From Bacteroidota bacterium (GTDB taxonomy: Bacteria; Bacteroidota; Bacteroidia; Chitinophagales; Chitinophagaceae), in the NCBI GenBank assembly GCA_023387985.1, contig JAEWHC010000009.1:1375924-1439923 (forward strand): 64,000 nucleotides of DNA, given 5' to 3'. The notes beneath the pieces are model-generated. The model was not told the origin of the DNA. It ran no database searches and saw nothing but the letters and a program-made list of their open reading frames with translations. This document shows, piece by piece, positions 52,201-59,322 of the stretch. The position numbers and the translations under genes are program-made. Positions within the stretch are counted from its first letter, which is position 1. The number at the start of each line of letters is the position of its first letter.

Positions 52201-53576
52201 TGAGTACAAGCCCCGGTGCCGAAGTACAGCGCCCTTTGGCAACTGTGGTAATCGGCGGTTTGATTTCTGCAACGTTTTTGACCCTGATGGTTTTACCCTT
52301 ATTGTATTTACTTATGGAAGAAGGAAAATTGAAGTTCAGGCGTGTTCGTAAATCTGTTGGCGTTATAGCTGTTCTCATGGCTCTTTCTCTGCAGGTGCAG
52401 GCACAGGAAACCCGTTATAGCCGCCAGGAGATCCTGAATTTGCTGCCACAAAAAAACCTGGAACTGACGGGGTACAGCCTGGAACAAAAAGCGCTGAACA
52501 CCATGCTGGAATCAGCCGGGCAACAACCGGGCCTTACCCTCGTTTCTGAATTTGGCCAAATTAACGCACCTCCATTTGACGTTAAGCTTTCTGCCGTCCA
52601 CACATTTTTGCCCAAAGGCTACGCAGCCGCACAGCGGTCAGGTTTTCAAACGGATTTGAATATGGCAAAAAGCCGGTTTACACTTCGCCAGGCCGAGCTG
52701 CGTTATTTCGCATCTTCGCAGGTAAACGAATTGCTTTATCAGCAGGAGGTGATCCGCTATCTCCAATTTGCGGACAGCCTGTACAGCAAGCTGGTCCGGT
52801 TGGCAACCTTAAGGTTGCAACACGGGGAAACAGGCGGACTTGAACTGGCAGGTTTTGAAATGAATAAGGCCAAATGGGAACAGGAAAAAATGCAGGCGCT
52901 GCTGCAGGAAGAAGTTGCAGGCACTCAACTGGCAACCTTGTTGCAGATGAAAGAAGTGGTGCGGGTTTCAGACAGTTTTCATTTAATGTTGCCGCCTTCT
53001 GCCCTTGCCGCAGCCGGGGGGTTGCATCCGGCCCTATTTATCCATCAACTGGAAATAGAACGGTTAAAAAATGAATACGATTTGCAGAAAGCCGCATTGA
53101 GGCCTTCACTTGAAATAGGGCTGATTAACCAGAGTTTCACCGGCTGGTATGCGGATAAAAACCAGGCCGAGCGATACAACAATTTTGGCAACCGGTTTTT
53201 CGGTGGGCAGTTTGGAATCAACATACCGATATTCAGAAAGCCTTACCTGAAAAAACTGGAAGCGCTTGAACTGAAACAAGATTTCGCGGAGGCACAACTC
53301 AATAATGCCCTCCTGCAGTGGGAAATGAACAAGAGCCTGGCGCAGAAGCGGATGGCCACCTCGGTTCAAAGGTTAAGGGAACTGGAAGGCAAATGGCTGA
53401 AATCTGCCGACAGGGTGTTGTCACTTGCCGGTCAGCAACTCGATGCCGGGGAATTGAATTTCATTAGTTGGATGGCCCTGGTTGAGCCTGCCCTTGCCGT
53501 GAAACTCAATTACCTGGAAATGGTAAAGGAAATCAACCAGCATTATTATTATTGGCTTTACCTGAATGAAAAATGA
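49215..53576 (+). CDS. CusA/CzcA-type RND metal efflux pump fused to a TolC-like outer-membrane factor
   Basis: 1453 residues. Residues 1-1040 form a complete heavy-metal RND pump: N-terminal helix, periplasmic loops, 'GALDFGLIVDGAVIIVEAVL' (the DFG-x3-DGA-x3-VE pattern known for divalent-cation pumps), 'SAGVGFIALFGVAVLNGIVLI' and the closing helix 'FLTLMVLPLLYLLMEEGK'. A basic stretch 'KLKFRRVRK' and a signal-peptide-like 'SVGVIAVLMALSLQVQAQ' (about 1042-1064, possible cleavage after Ala1063) follow. Then about 390 residues read as a TolC/OMF domain: long Leu/Ala/Gln helices with 'QLDAGELNFISWMALVEPALAVKLNYLEMV', a typical OMF end. So pump and outer-membrane channel are one reading frame. 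It overlaps the adaptor gene by ATGA. Confidence 0.9.
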   Translation: MLNAIIQFSLKNKLIVILAVLALVIAGIINLTRLSIDALPDITSNQVQVITSSPSLAAPEIERLVTFTVEQQCANIQGITQMRSISRFGLSVVTIVFDDNVDIYWARQQVAERLGDIKENIPQSAGTPIMAPLTTGLGEVYQYIVKPAPGYESKYDLADLRTIQDWIIRRQLLGTPGVADVSSFGGNLKQYEIAFTPQKLNAMNVTLDELYTALAENNENSGGSYIEKNNQALFIRTEGLLQNISDIQNVVVKTNPGGNPVFVRDVATVQIGRARRYGALVDGSKGEVSGAVVLMLKGANGLQVINQLKKKMEQVSKILPEGIVVEVFYDRSKLVNRAIKTVQKNLAEGALIVIFILVLFLGNLRAGLIVASVIPLAMLFAIIMMNLFKVSGNLMSLGALDFGLIVDGAVIIVEAVLHQLHVRHHKLGPTQLTAAEMDREVGRSASKMMNSAMFGQIIILIVYFPILALVGVEGKMFRPMAQTVSFALIGAALLSLTYVPVMTSLGLNKKLQFKLSLADRFMNWLEKMYLPALRFGIKKKWAILGSVLLVFLFSLLIMNRLGGEFIPEMEEGDFAVDTRLLTGASLESSIDYAQKAAALLEQNFPEVEKIVSRVGASEIPTDPMPIEMGDLIILLKDKKTWTSAQSFDEMADTMSRVLERIPGLSAGFQFPVQMRFNELISGARQDVVVKIFGEDLDTLAAYAARIGHVVEKVEGASDVYVESVTGLPQVAVKMDRNAMALYGVSAVQINNAVLSGFAGRSAGLIYENEQRYDMVVRLDKSQRSGVEDVEKILIQTGLGGSIPLHQLARIEVSEGPNQIQRENAKRRIMVAFNVRGKDVESVVNDLESRINAEVKMPPGYLIHYGGAFENLKTATTRLAIAVPAALVLILLLLYFAFGKMKYALLIFTAIPLSAIGGIFALWTRGMPFSISAGVGFIALFGVAVLNGIVLIAEFNRQRELEGMKPIQAVIRGTVTRLRPVLMTASVASFGFLPMALSTSPGAEVQRPLATVVIGGLISATFLTLMVLPLLYLLMEEGKLKFRRVRKSVGVIAVLMALSLQVQAQETRYSRQEILNLLPQKNLELTGYSLEQKALNTMLESAGQQPGLTLVSEFGQINAPPFDVKLSAVHTFLPKGYAAAQRSGFQTDLNMAKSRFTLRQAELRYFASSQVNELLYQQEVIRYLQFADSLYSKLVRLATLRLQHGETGGLELAGFEMNKAKWEQEKMQALLQEEVAGTQLATLLQMKEVVRVSDSFHLMLPPSALAAAGGLHPALFIHQLEIERLKNEYDLQKAALRPSLEIGLINQSFTGWYADKNQAERYNNFGNRFFGGQFGINIPIFRKPYLKKLEALELKQDFAEAQLNNALLQWEMNKSLAQKRMATSVQRLRELEGKWLKSADRVLSLAGQQLDAGELNFISWMALVEPALAVKLNYLEMVKEINQHYYYWLYLNEK

Positions 53577-54787
53577 TTCAAAAACCTCAAGGCAAAATAT
53601 TTACAATGAACTGGAAAGCAACAGCAACTAAAAACCTCATACCCAAAGGCATGGCTATGCTCGTCGCCGGGATGAGTTTTGCAATGCTCATTTCGTGCAA
53701 GGATGCATCAAAAGGGGAAGAGACCCCGCAGGTTTTCAGCCAAAATTCTTTTGATCTGCAACTCACCGATGAGCAAATAAAAATGGGAAGTATTCAATTG
53801 GCAACGCCGGTACGGGAAAGTATAAGCAATACCATGTTGCTGAATGGAAAAATAGATGTGCCTCCTGATAACCTGGTATCTATAACCACACCGATGGGAG
53901 GATATGTGCGCACGGTGAAAGTTTATACGGGCCAGCGGGTTTCCAAAGGGGAAGTACTCATTACCATGTCAGATCCCGCCTATATCCAGTTACAACAGGA
54001 TTTTTTGGTGAGCAAAAGCAAACTGGTTTATTTACAGCAGGAATACAACCGCCAGAAAGCCTTGTCTGAATCACAGGCATCAAGCGTGAAGGCTTACCAG
54101 CAAATATCAGCTGAAATGCAGGTAGAACAGGTAAATATGGCTGCGCTGCGTCAGAAGCTGAACCTGATCGGCATAAATACAAGCAGGTTAAATGCGGGAA
54201 ACATTGTATCACAAATTGCGCTGCGCAGCCCTATAAACGGTTTCGTTACAGCCACACCGGTGAATAAAGGCAGGTATGTAAATCCTACTGAAGTGCTGGC
54301 TGAGCTGGTTGACCCGACCGATATCCATGCCGAATTGACGGTATTTGAAAAAGACATCAACCACATTAAGATCGGGCAGGAAGTGAAAGTGAATGCCGTT
54401 TCTGCCACGGGGGATACTTTTCCGGCAAGGGTCATCCTGGTGAGCCACAATATTGATGAAAACCGCCGTGGTTATGTGCATTGCCATTTTGGTAAATACC
54501 ATGCCGAACTGCTGCCGGGAATGGCGATTGTGGGCGAAGTACATGTAGACCGCAATGAACTTCCGGTAATTTCTGAAAACGCGGTGGTAATGCATTCCGG
54601 CAAACATTATGTTTTTCGCGAGGTAAGTCCGAAAAATTTCAGGCTTACAGAAGTGCAGACCGGTAACAGGCATGATGGACAAATCGCACTGACCAACAAC
54701 AATATCGACTGGACAAAAGAAAAAGTGGTGGTAAGTGGTGCTTTCAATATGCTCGGCATATTGATGGGCGGCGGAGAGGAAGAGTAG
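53573..54787 (+). CDS. RND efflux periplasmic adaptor (CusB/CzcB-type lipoprotein)
   Basis: 404 residues, ATG 53573 overlapping the pump stop (ATGA); ATG 53606 is an alternative start. Signal segment ends in a lipobox 'FAMLISC' so it is likely a lipoprotein. Then 'TPMGGYVRTVKVYTGQRVSKGEVLITMSDPAYIQLQQDFLVSKSKLVYLQQEYNRQKALSESQASS' (first lipoyl half and helical hairpin), 'IALRSPINGFVTATPVNKGRYVNPTEVLAELVD' (second lipoyl half), then beta-barrel and membrane-proximal parts. It bridges the inner-membrane pump and the outer-membrane factor, which here are parts of one protein. No metal-binding Met/His N-terminal extension is obvious. Confidence 0.9.
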   Translation: MIQKPQGKIFTMNWKATATKNLIPKGMAMLVAGMSFAMLISCKDASKGEETPQVFSQNSFDLQLTDEQIKMGSIQLATPVRESISNTMLLNGKIDVPPDNLVSITTPMGGYVRTVKVYTGQRVSKGEVLITMSDPAYIQLQQDFLVSKSKLVYLQQEYNRQKALSESQASSVKAYQQISAEMQVEQVNMAALRQKLNLIGINTSRLNAGNIVSQIALRSPINGFVTATPVNKGRYVNPTEVLAELVDPTDIHAELTVFEKDINHIKIGQEVKVNAVSATGDTFPARVILVSHNIDENRRGYVHCHFGKYHAELLPGMAIVGEVHVDRNELPVISENAVVMHSGKHYVFREVSPKNFRLTEVQTGNRHDGQIALTNNNIDWTKEKVVVSGAFNMLGILMGGGEEE

Positions 54788-54858
54788 GATTTGGCTGCGG
54801 ATTGTTCTCATGTAATTCAATGTCTGGCACCACACGCCCGGTGGTCGGGTTGGTAACA

Positions 54859-54898
54859 GTGGCTCTGGAGATGCAGGTAGGTAGCCACTATTTTTATT
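54859..54898 (+). terminator. Weak hairpin downstream of the adaptor gene
   Basis: GTGGCT (54859-54864) pairs with AGCCAC (54883-54888), an 18-nt loop, followed by the T-rich TATTTTTATTTTT. Short stem and large loop make this uncertain. Confidence 0.35.
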
Positions 54899-54967
54899 TT
54901 TCAGCATGAATTATGATGCCCAACTTCAAAAAGGTTTAATTTTAAGGCAATCAGAAAATCTAATATA

Positions 54968-56323
54968 ATGTTCAAAAAAATCCTGCTCTTTTCAGCCTTT
55001 TTATGGATGCTGTTCTCCATTGAATCCAATGCTCAATGGCAGCCCCTTTTTAACGGGAAAGATCTGAATGGCTGGAAGCAACTGAATGGCAATGCGAAGT
55101 TTGAAGCGAAAAATGGTGAGATCGTGGGAACTACTGTTATAGGTGAACCAAACTCTTTTCTGGCCACTGAAAAAACCTATAAAGATTTTCGGATGAAATT
55201 CCAGGTAATGCTGGAAGCCCCCATCAATTCAGGCGTGCAGTTCAGAAGTGAAAGCAAAGCTTCTTACCAAAATGGAAGGGTACATGGTTACCAGTTTGAA
55301 ATTGATCCGACTGCCCGTGCCTGGTCAGGCGGCATTTATGATGAGGCGCGCAGGGAGTGGCTGTATCCGGTTGATCTGAATGAACCTGCGCGAAAAGTTA
55401 TCCCACTGAATCAATGGATCGACTGTGAGATTGCCTGCAAGGGGAATGAAATTCGTACCTATATCAACGGAAATCCGGTGGCCTACCTTGTGGACGATAT
55501 GACACCCGAAGGTTTTATCGCATTGCAGGTTCACGATATTGGGAATGATACCAAAAACGAAGGCAAAAAGATCCGTTGGCGCAATTTGCAGATTAATGTG
55601 AAACCTTTCCAGTGGGAAGATGCCGGCGATCAGCTCATTGTCAACCTGATCCCCAATACATTGACTGAACAAGAAAAAAGGTCCGGATATAAATTGTTAT
55701 TTGACGGCAAAACCACCGCAGGCTGGAGAGGAGCTTACAAAAATGCATTTCCTGAAAAGGGATGGCAGATCGGCAATGGCGAAATCACGGTGTTGCCTTC
55801 CGGTGGCGGTGAGTCAACCCATGGAGGCGATATTGTTACCACCGACAAATATGGCAGCTTTATTTTCCTGTTTGAGTTTAAAATGACACAGGGTGCGAAT
55901 AGTGGCGTTAAATATTTTGTAACCGAAACCGAAGGAAATACAGGATCCGCCATCGGGCTTGAATACCAGATCCTCGATGACAAGGTTCATCCCGATGCCA
56001 ACCAGGGTTCCATCGGAAACCGTAAGCTGGCGTCCCTCTATGACCTCATCCCCGCAATCGAAAACCCGCGTGCCCGCAGACCTGTCGGAGAGTGGAACCG
56101 GGGCATCATTATCGTGAAACCGGATGGCCTTGTCGAACATTACCTGAATGGGTATAAACTATTGCACTACGAACGGGGGTCACAATATTACAAAGCCCTC
56201 GTGGCCAAAAGCAAGTATGCAAATTGGCCTGAGTTCGGTATGGCGCCGGAAGGGAGGATACTATTGCAAGACCATGGCGACAAAGTAAGTTTCAGAAATA
56301 TTAAGATACGCGAATTGAAATGA
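54968..56323 (+). CDS. Exported protein with two DUF1080 domains
   Basis: 451 residues with a signal peptide (1-23). Two DUF1080 (3-keto-disaccharide hydrolase) concanavalin-like domains in tandem: residues 24-215, with 'WQPLFNGKDLNGWKQLNGNAKFEAKNGEIVG', 'FRMKFQVMLEAPINSGVQFRSE', 'GYQFEIDPTARAWSGGIYDEARREWLYP'; and 235-451, with 'KLLFDGKTTAGWRGAYKNAFPEKGWQIGNGEITVLPSGGG', 'FEFKMTQGANSGVKYFVTE', 'GLEYQILDDKVHPDANQGSIGNRKLASLYDLIPA'. The repeated F-x-x-x-D/N-G-K-x-L/T-x-G-W and N-S-G-V blocks show the duplication. Family members act on glycosides oxidised at C3. Next to a Gfo/Idh/MocA oxidoreductase, the usual partner. Confidence 0.9.
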   Translation: MFKKILLFSAFLWMLFSIESNAQWQPLFNGKDLNGWKQLNGNAKFEAKNGEIVGTTVIGEPNSFLATEKTYKDFRMKFQVMLEAPINSGVQFRSESKASYQNGRVHGYQFEIDPTARAWSGGIYDEARREWLYPVDLNEPARKVIPLNQWIDCEIACKGNEIRTYINGNPVAYLVDDMTPEGFIALQVHDIGNDTKNEGKKIRWRNLQINVKPFQWEDAGDQLIVNLIPNTLTEQEKRSGYKLLFDGKTTAGWRGAYKNAFPEKGWQIGNGEITVLPSGGGESTHGGDIVTTDKYGSFIFLFEFKMTQGANSGVKYFVTETEGNTGSAIGLEYQILDDKVHPDANQGSIGNRKLASLYDLIPAIENPRARRPVGEWNRGIIIVKPDGLVEHYLNGYKLLHYERGSQYYKALVAKSKYANWPEFGMAPEGRILLQDHGDKVSFRNIKIRELK

Positions 56324-56419
56324 ATAGAGAGATGATTAAAAGGAGAAATTGCATTGCATAACCCAGGGCACCTGTGCAGACATAACTTATCGGTTCATCA
56401 ACTCACAAGGTTTACCATT

Positions 56420-57793
56420 ATGAAAAAGAAACCAAATCAAAAAAGAAACAGACGCGAATTCATAAAAACTGGCCTGAAGGCCTCAGCCTCAGTCTATTTA
56501 GCCACAACCGCTCTTGATGCTTCTGCCTATCGCCGCATTCCAGGCGCCAATGAACGTATCCGCGTGGGCGTGGTGGGATTTTCGGACCGCTTCCGGCAAT
56601 CCCTTTTCCCGGCTTTCAACGTCCATTCCAAAGAGCTGAATTGCGAGATTGTGGCGGTTTCAGACATTTGGAAAAAAAGAAGAGAAGAAGGTCTTGCATT
56701 TTTGAAAGAGCATACCGGCGGTAAGATAAATGCCTGGCGCAACAACCAGGAATTGTATAATCATGAACCTTTGGACGCGGTCATTATCAGTACAGCCGAT
56801 TTTCAGCATGCCCTGCACACCATAGAAGCTGTGGAGGCCGGCTGCGACGCCTATGTGGAAAAACCTTTTGCCGAAACAATGGCTGATAATAACGCGGCAT
56901 TTGCGGCAGTAAAAAAGTCCGGCAAGATCATTTCTATTGGTTCACAAAGAAGAAGCGGAGCGAATTATCAATCTGCGGCTGATTATATTCAATCGGGCAA
57001 ATTCGGAAAGGTGAATATGGTAGAACTTACGTGGAATGTAAATCAACCCGGGCGCTGGCGCAGACCTGCCCTGGTTGCCCAATGTAATGCGGAAGATACC
57101 GATTGGTTCCGCTTTTTGATGAATCGTCCTTATGAACCCTGGGATGCACGGAAATTTCTTGAATACCGTTTGTTCTGGCCTTATTCTTCCGGTATTCCGG
57201 GTCAGTGGATGAGCCACCAGATTGATACCGTGCACTGGTTTTCTGGGTTGCCGCACCCAAGAAGTTGTGTGGCCAATGGCGGCATTTACCAGTGGCACGA
57301 CGGCCGACAAAGCTGGGACACGCTGACCGCTGTTTTTGATTACGGTCCTGAAGATAAACCGGAAGATGGATTCCAGGTAATGTTTACAAGCCGGCAGCAT
57401 AATGGAACCGAAAACCCGGCAGAATTATATTTCAGCAATGGGGGAGAATTAAACCTGATCACCAATAAAGTTTCTTCACGCGGCGGACTAACGAAAGTCC
57501 ACGCCGAGGCTATGGGCATGCAACCCTACCTGCTGGAAGACTATGATCTTGCGGCAGCAGCAAAAGTAGTGGCTGCGGCAAATACAGGCAGCGATCCGCT
57601 TACTTCCGCGCATATGCGCAACTGGATGGAATGCCTGCGCAGCCGGAATCAAACGAATGCTCCTGTGGAAGCAGGCTATTCGCACTCGATTGCCAATATC
57701 ATGGTAACGGCGGCTGCCCGAATGGGAGGAAAGTCAACTTTCGATCCTAAAACGAGGCAAGTGATGGTGAACGGAAGGAGTTTTCTTTATTGA
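56420..57793 (+). CDS. Gfo/Idh/MocA-family oxidoreductase with Tat signal
   Basis: 457 residues from ATG 56420; a frame from 56354 would add 22 unlikely residues. N-terminus 'KKKPNQKRNRREFIKTGLKASASVYLATTALDASA' has a twin-arginine motif (R-R-E-F-I-K) and hydrophobic stretch, so export of a folded cofactor-loaded enzyme is predicted. The Rossmann domain reads 'IRVGVVGFSDRFRQSLFPAF' (GxxG variant), with 'DAVIISTADFQHALHTIEAVEAGCDAYVEKPFAETM' (E-K-P, catalytic region). The C-terminal sheet has 'SHQIDTVHWFSGLPHP'. Probably an NAD-dependent glycoside oxidoreductase working with the DUF1080 protein 97 bp upstream. Confidence 0.88.
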   Translation: MKKKPNQKRNRREFIKTGLKASASVYLATTALDASAYRRIPGANERIRVGVVGFSDRFRQSLFPAFNVHSKELNCEIVAVSDIWKKRREEGLAFLKEHTGGKINAWRNNQELYNHEPLDAVIISTADFQHALHTIEAVEAGCDAYVEKPFAETMADNNAAFAAVKKSGKIISIGSQRRSGANYQSAADYIQSGKFGKVNMVELTWNVNQPGRWRRPALVAQCNAEDTDWFRFLMNRPYEPWDARKFLEYRLFWPYSSGIPGQWMSHQIDTVHWFSGLPHPRSCVANGGIYQWHDGRQSWDTLTAVFDYGPEDKPEDGFQVMFTSRQHNGTENPAELYFSNGGELNLITNKVSSRGGLTKVHAEAMGMQPYLLEDYDLAAAAKVVAAANTGSDPLTSAHMRNWMECLRSRNQTNAPVEAGYSHSIANIMVTAAARMGGKSTFDPKTRQVMVNGRSFLY

Positions 57794-57811
57794 AAGGAGG
57801 GTCGGCTCGAA

Positions 57812-57925
57812 ATGAAGATCAAGATCAAGATCAAGATCAAGGTCAAGGTCATGGTCAGGGCCAGGGCTGAGGTTGAGGTCGGTACCCGTCACAAGATTCC
57901 GGTCTGGCAGCATACAAGTTTTTAG
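57812..57925 (+). CDS. Micro-ORF encoded by a hexamer repeat (speculative)
   Basis: ATG 57812 opens a 37-codon frame to TAG 57923-57925. It reads 'MKIKIKIKIKVKV' and goes on with alternating Met/Val/Ala and Arg/Glu, then a non-repetitive end 'GTRHKIPVWQHTSF'. The alternation of charged and hydrophobic residues would give an amphipathic beta strand. I see no ribosome-binding site and no family. It may be no more than a by-product of the underlying hexanucleotide repeat. Confidence 0.2.
   Translation: MKIKIKIKIKVKVMVRARAEVEVGTRHKIPVWQHTSF
57815..57880 (+). repeat. Degenerate hexanucleotide tandem repeat, 11 units
   Basis: Units in order: AAGATC x4 (57815-57838), AAGGTC x2, ATGGTC, AGGGCC, AGGGCT, GAGGTT, GAGGTC (to 57880). 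The first four are identical and later ones drift, mainly by A-to-G changes, keeping the six-base phase. It lies between the Gfo/Idh/MocA stop and tRNA-Thr. No RNA structure or IS element is evident. Confidence 0.9.
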
Positions 57926-57943
57926 TATTGAAATTTTACTTTT

Positions 57944-57951
57944 TAATTTTG
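57944..57951 (+). promoter_or_regulatory. -7 box of the tRNA-Thr gene
   Basis: TAATTTTG is an exact TAnnTTTG match, 10 bp before the tRNA 5' end. A T-rich TTTTTAG at 57919-57923 could be the -33 element. Confidence 0.5.
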
Positions 57952-57961
57952 TGCATTATAT

Positions 57962-58034
57962 GCCATCTTAGCTCAGCTGGTAGAGCGACGCTTTCGTAAA
58001 GCGTAGGTCGCAGGTTCGAATCCCGTAGATGGCT
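57962..58034 (+). tRNA. tRNA-Thr(CGT)
   Basis: A 73-nt cloverleaf. Acceptor stem GCCATCT/AGATGGC (seven pairs), discriminator T, D arm GCTC-AGCTGGTA-GAGC, anticodon arm ACGCT-TTCGTAA-AGCGT with anticodon CGT (reads ACG, Thr), variable loop AGGTC, T arm GCAGG-TTCGAAT-CCCGT. No 3' CCA is encoded. The T stem has an A-C mismatch at the middle pair (51-63). A hairpin terminator follows 10 bases later. Confidence 0.92.
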
Positions 58035-58043
58035 CTCAAATTG

Positions 58044-58078
58044 AAATAAAACATTTGAGCACAGTGTTTTATTTTTTT
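58044..58078 (+). terminator. Terminator of the tRNA-Thr gene
   Basis: AAATAAAACA (58044-58053) pairs with TGTTTTATTT (58065-58074), followed by more T to 58078. The stem is AT-rich. Confidence 0.65.
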
Positions 58079-58180
58079 GACAGATGAATAGAAAATGTAG
58101 GCAAAGCTCAAAAAGCGGCCTATCCCGGCTTTGTTAAGGTTCTCAAATATCAATCCTTCAAGGTCACACCCCGCGTTTTA

Positions 58181-59017
58181 TCAATTATTTCCAAACACCA
58201 ACACCGGCAGGGTAGCTTTTGCAATAAAATTTTCAGTGTGGTTATGCCCAATCCATTGCTGGAAGAAATTATGTTCTTTTGGGATTACAGCAAGCAGATC
58301 CACCTTGTGCTCATCGCAATAGTTGATGATGCATTCTTCCACTTTTTCATTCCTGAGAAATACAAATTCAGGTTTTGAGGAATCAAACATCGTACTCAAC
58401 AGCAGTCCGGCTTCCACATTTTCCGCGTCAGGTTCCTGCTCATCTTTCTGACAGTGAAGAATGGTGAGTTTAGCTTGCAGGCTTTGCAAGAAACGCAACA
58501 GGTCTTTTTCCGGAGTATGCCTTACCACATCTTTAAAATCACTGGCCAGTGCGATTTGCTCAAGTTTCTCATATTTATAATCCGCCGGGATCACAAAAAC
58601 CGGGCAGCCGGAATTTTTAATCAGGCTATGGGTATTAGACCCCAGGAAAAAGCGTTCTACCGCGCCTGCTCCATGCGTAGCCATTACCACGGCAAATGTA
58701 TCAGGCCTCAGTGAAATTTTCCTGAGATCTTCAGCAGCATTGCCTGCTTTGATATTGTTGATGATATGCAGCCCGGGAAATTCCTCTTTTAGCCTGCTGT
58801 CCAGTACATTCAGAAGTCCTTTGGCATCATCGTACAAGCGGTCGTATTCCACACCGGTTACCTGCGGCACTTCACCGTACACCACCGGAAATTGCACAAT
58901 GTGCAGGAGTTCAAGCGCCATATTCAGTTGAGAAGCCAGGGCGGCGGCATAAAAAACGGCATTGTTCGAAATTTCTGAAAAATCAACAGGTGCAATTATT
59001 TTCTTGGCTAGGGACAT
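58181..59017 (-). CDS. Tandem universal stress protein
   Basis: 278 residues from ATG 59017. Two UspA-type domains: 1-147 with 'KKIIAPVDFSEISNNAVFYAAALASQLNMALELLHIV', 'VVMATHGAGAVERFFLGSNTHSLIKNSGCPVFVIP' (G-x-x-G-x9-G-S/N nucleotide motif, complete), and 150-278 with 'EQIALASDFKDVV' and 'LLAVIPKEHNFFQQWIGHNHTENFIAKATLPVLVFG', which lacks the glycine loop. So only the first half is likely to bind ATP. General stress or survival role in the cytoplasm. Divergent from rplK; a near-consensus TATCTTTA lies upstream (59034-59041). Confidence 0.9.
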   Translation of the reverse strand: MSLAKKIIAPVDFSEISNNAVFYAAALASQLNMALELLHIVQFPVVYGEVPQVTGVEYDRLYDDAKGLLNVLDSRLKEEFPGLHIINNIKAGNAAEDLRKISLRPDTFAVVMATHGAGAVERFFLGSNTHSLIKNSGCPVFVIPADYKYEKLEQIALASDFKDVVRHTPEKDLLRFLQSLQAKLTILHCQKDEQEPDAENVEAGLLLSTMFDSSKPEFVFLRNEKVEECIINYCDEHKVDLLAVIPKEHNFFQQWIGHNHTENFIAKATLPVLVFGNN

Positions 59018-59196
59018 GGTGAGCAATTTTGGTTAAAGATAGAAGAGGGCAGCGCTTTATTTTATGACTTGTGTCAGTACAATACGGAAAGCGGAATCAT
59101 TCTTCACCTTAGTTTTTCTGCATCTATATTTGTCGGGTTATTTTTTGTCGGTTTAAAAAATCTTTGTTAATCCGGTCGATCAATACATTTTCTCCT

Positions 59197-59204
59197 TACC
59201 TTTG
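59197..59204 (+). promoter_or_regulatory. -7 box of the ribosomal protein operon
   Basis: TACCTTTG is an exact TAnnTTTG match, identical to the rpsO box. It implies a leader of about 115 nt before the rplK ATG. The -33 element is weak. Confidence 0.5.
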
Positions 59205-59277
59205 CGTCCCCAAAAAGTTCTTTGAAAACCATGCTTATTTTCCCGGAAGGGAGGTAAAAGTGGTTTGCTTTGGATTT

Positions 59278-59299
59278 GGGAGCTCGCCGCAGGCGATGC
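59278..59299 (+). promoter_or_regulatory. Hairpin in the rplK leader, candidate L1 operator
   Basis: TCGCC (59284-59288) pairs with GGCGA (59292-59296) with loop GCA, flanked by GGGAG (59278-59282) and GATGC (59295-59299). L1 autoregulates its operon by binding such a leader element that mimics its 23S site; the flank motif resembles that element by memory only. It ends 23 bp before rplK. Confidence 0.35.
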
Positions 59300-59322
59300 G
59301 TTATCACCAAAAAACTTTTTAA

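Noticed and set aside
57815..57880. Possible CRISPR or integration site near the tRNA
   Set aside because: The hexamers are contiguous without spacers, and I see no integrase gene or direct copy of the tRNA 3' end nearby.
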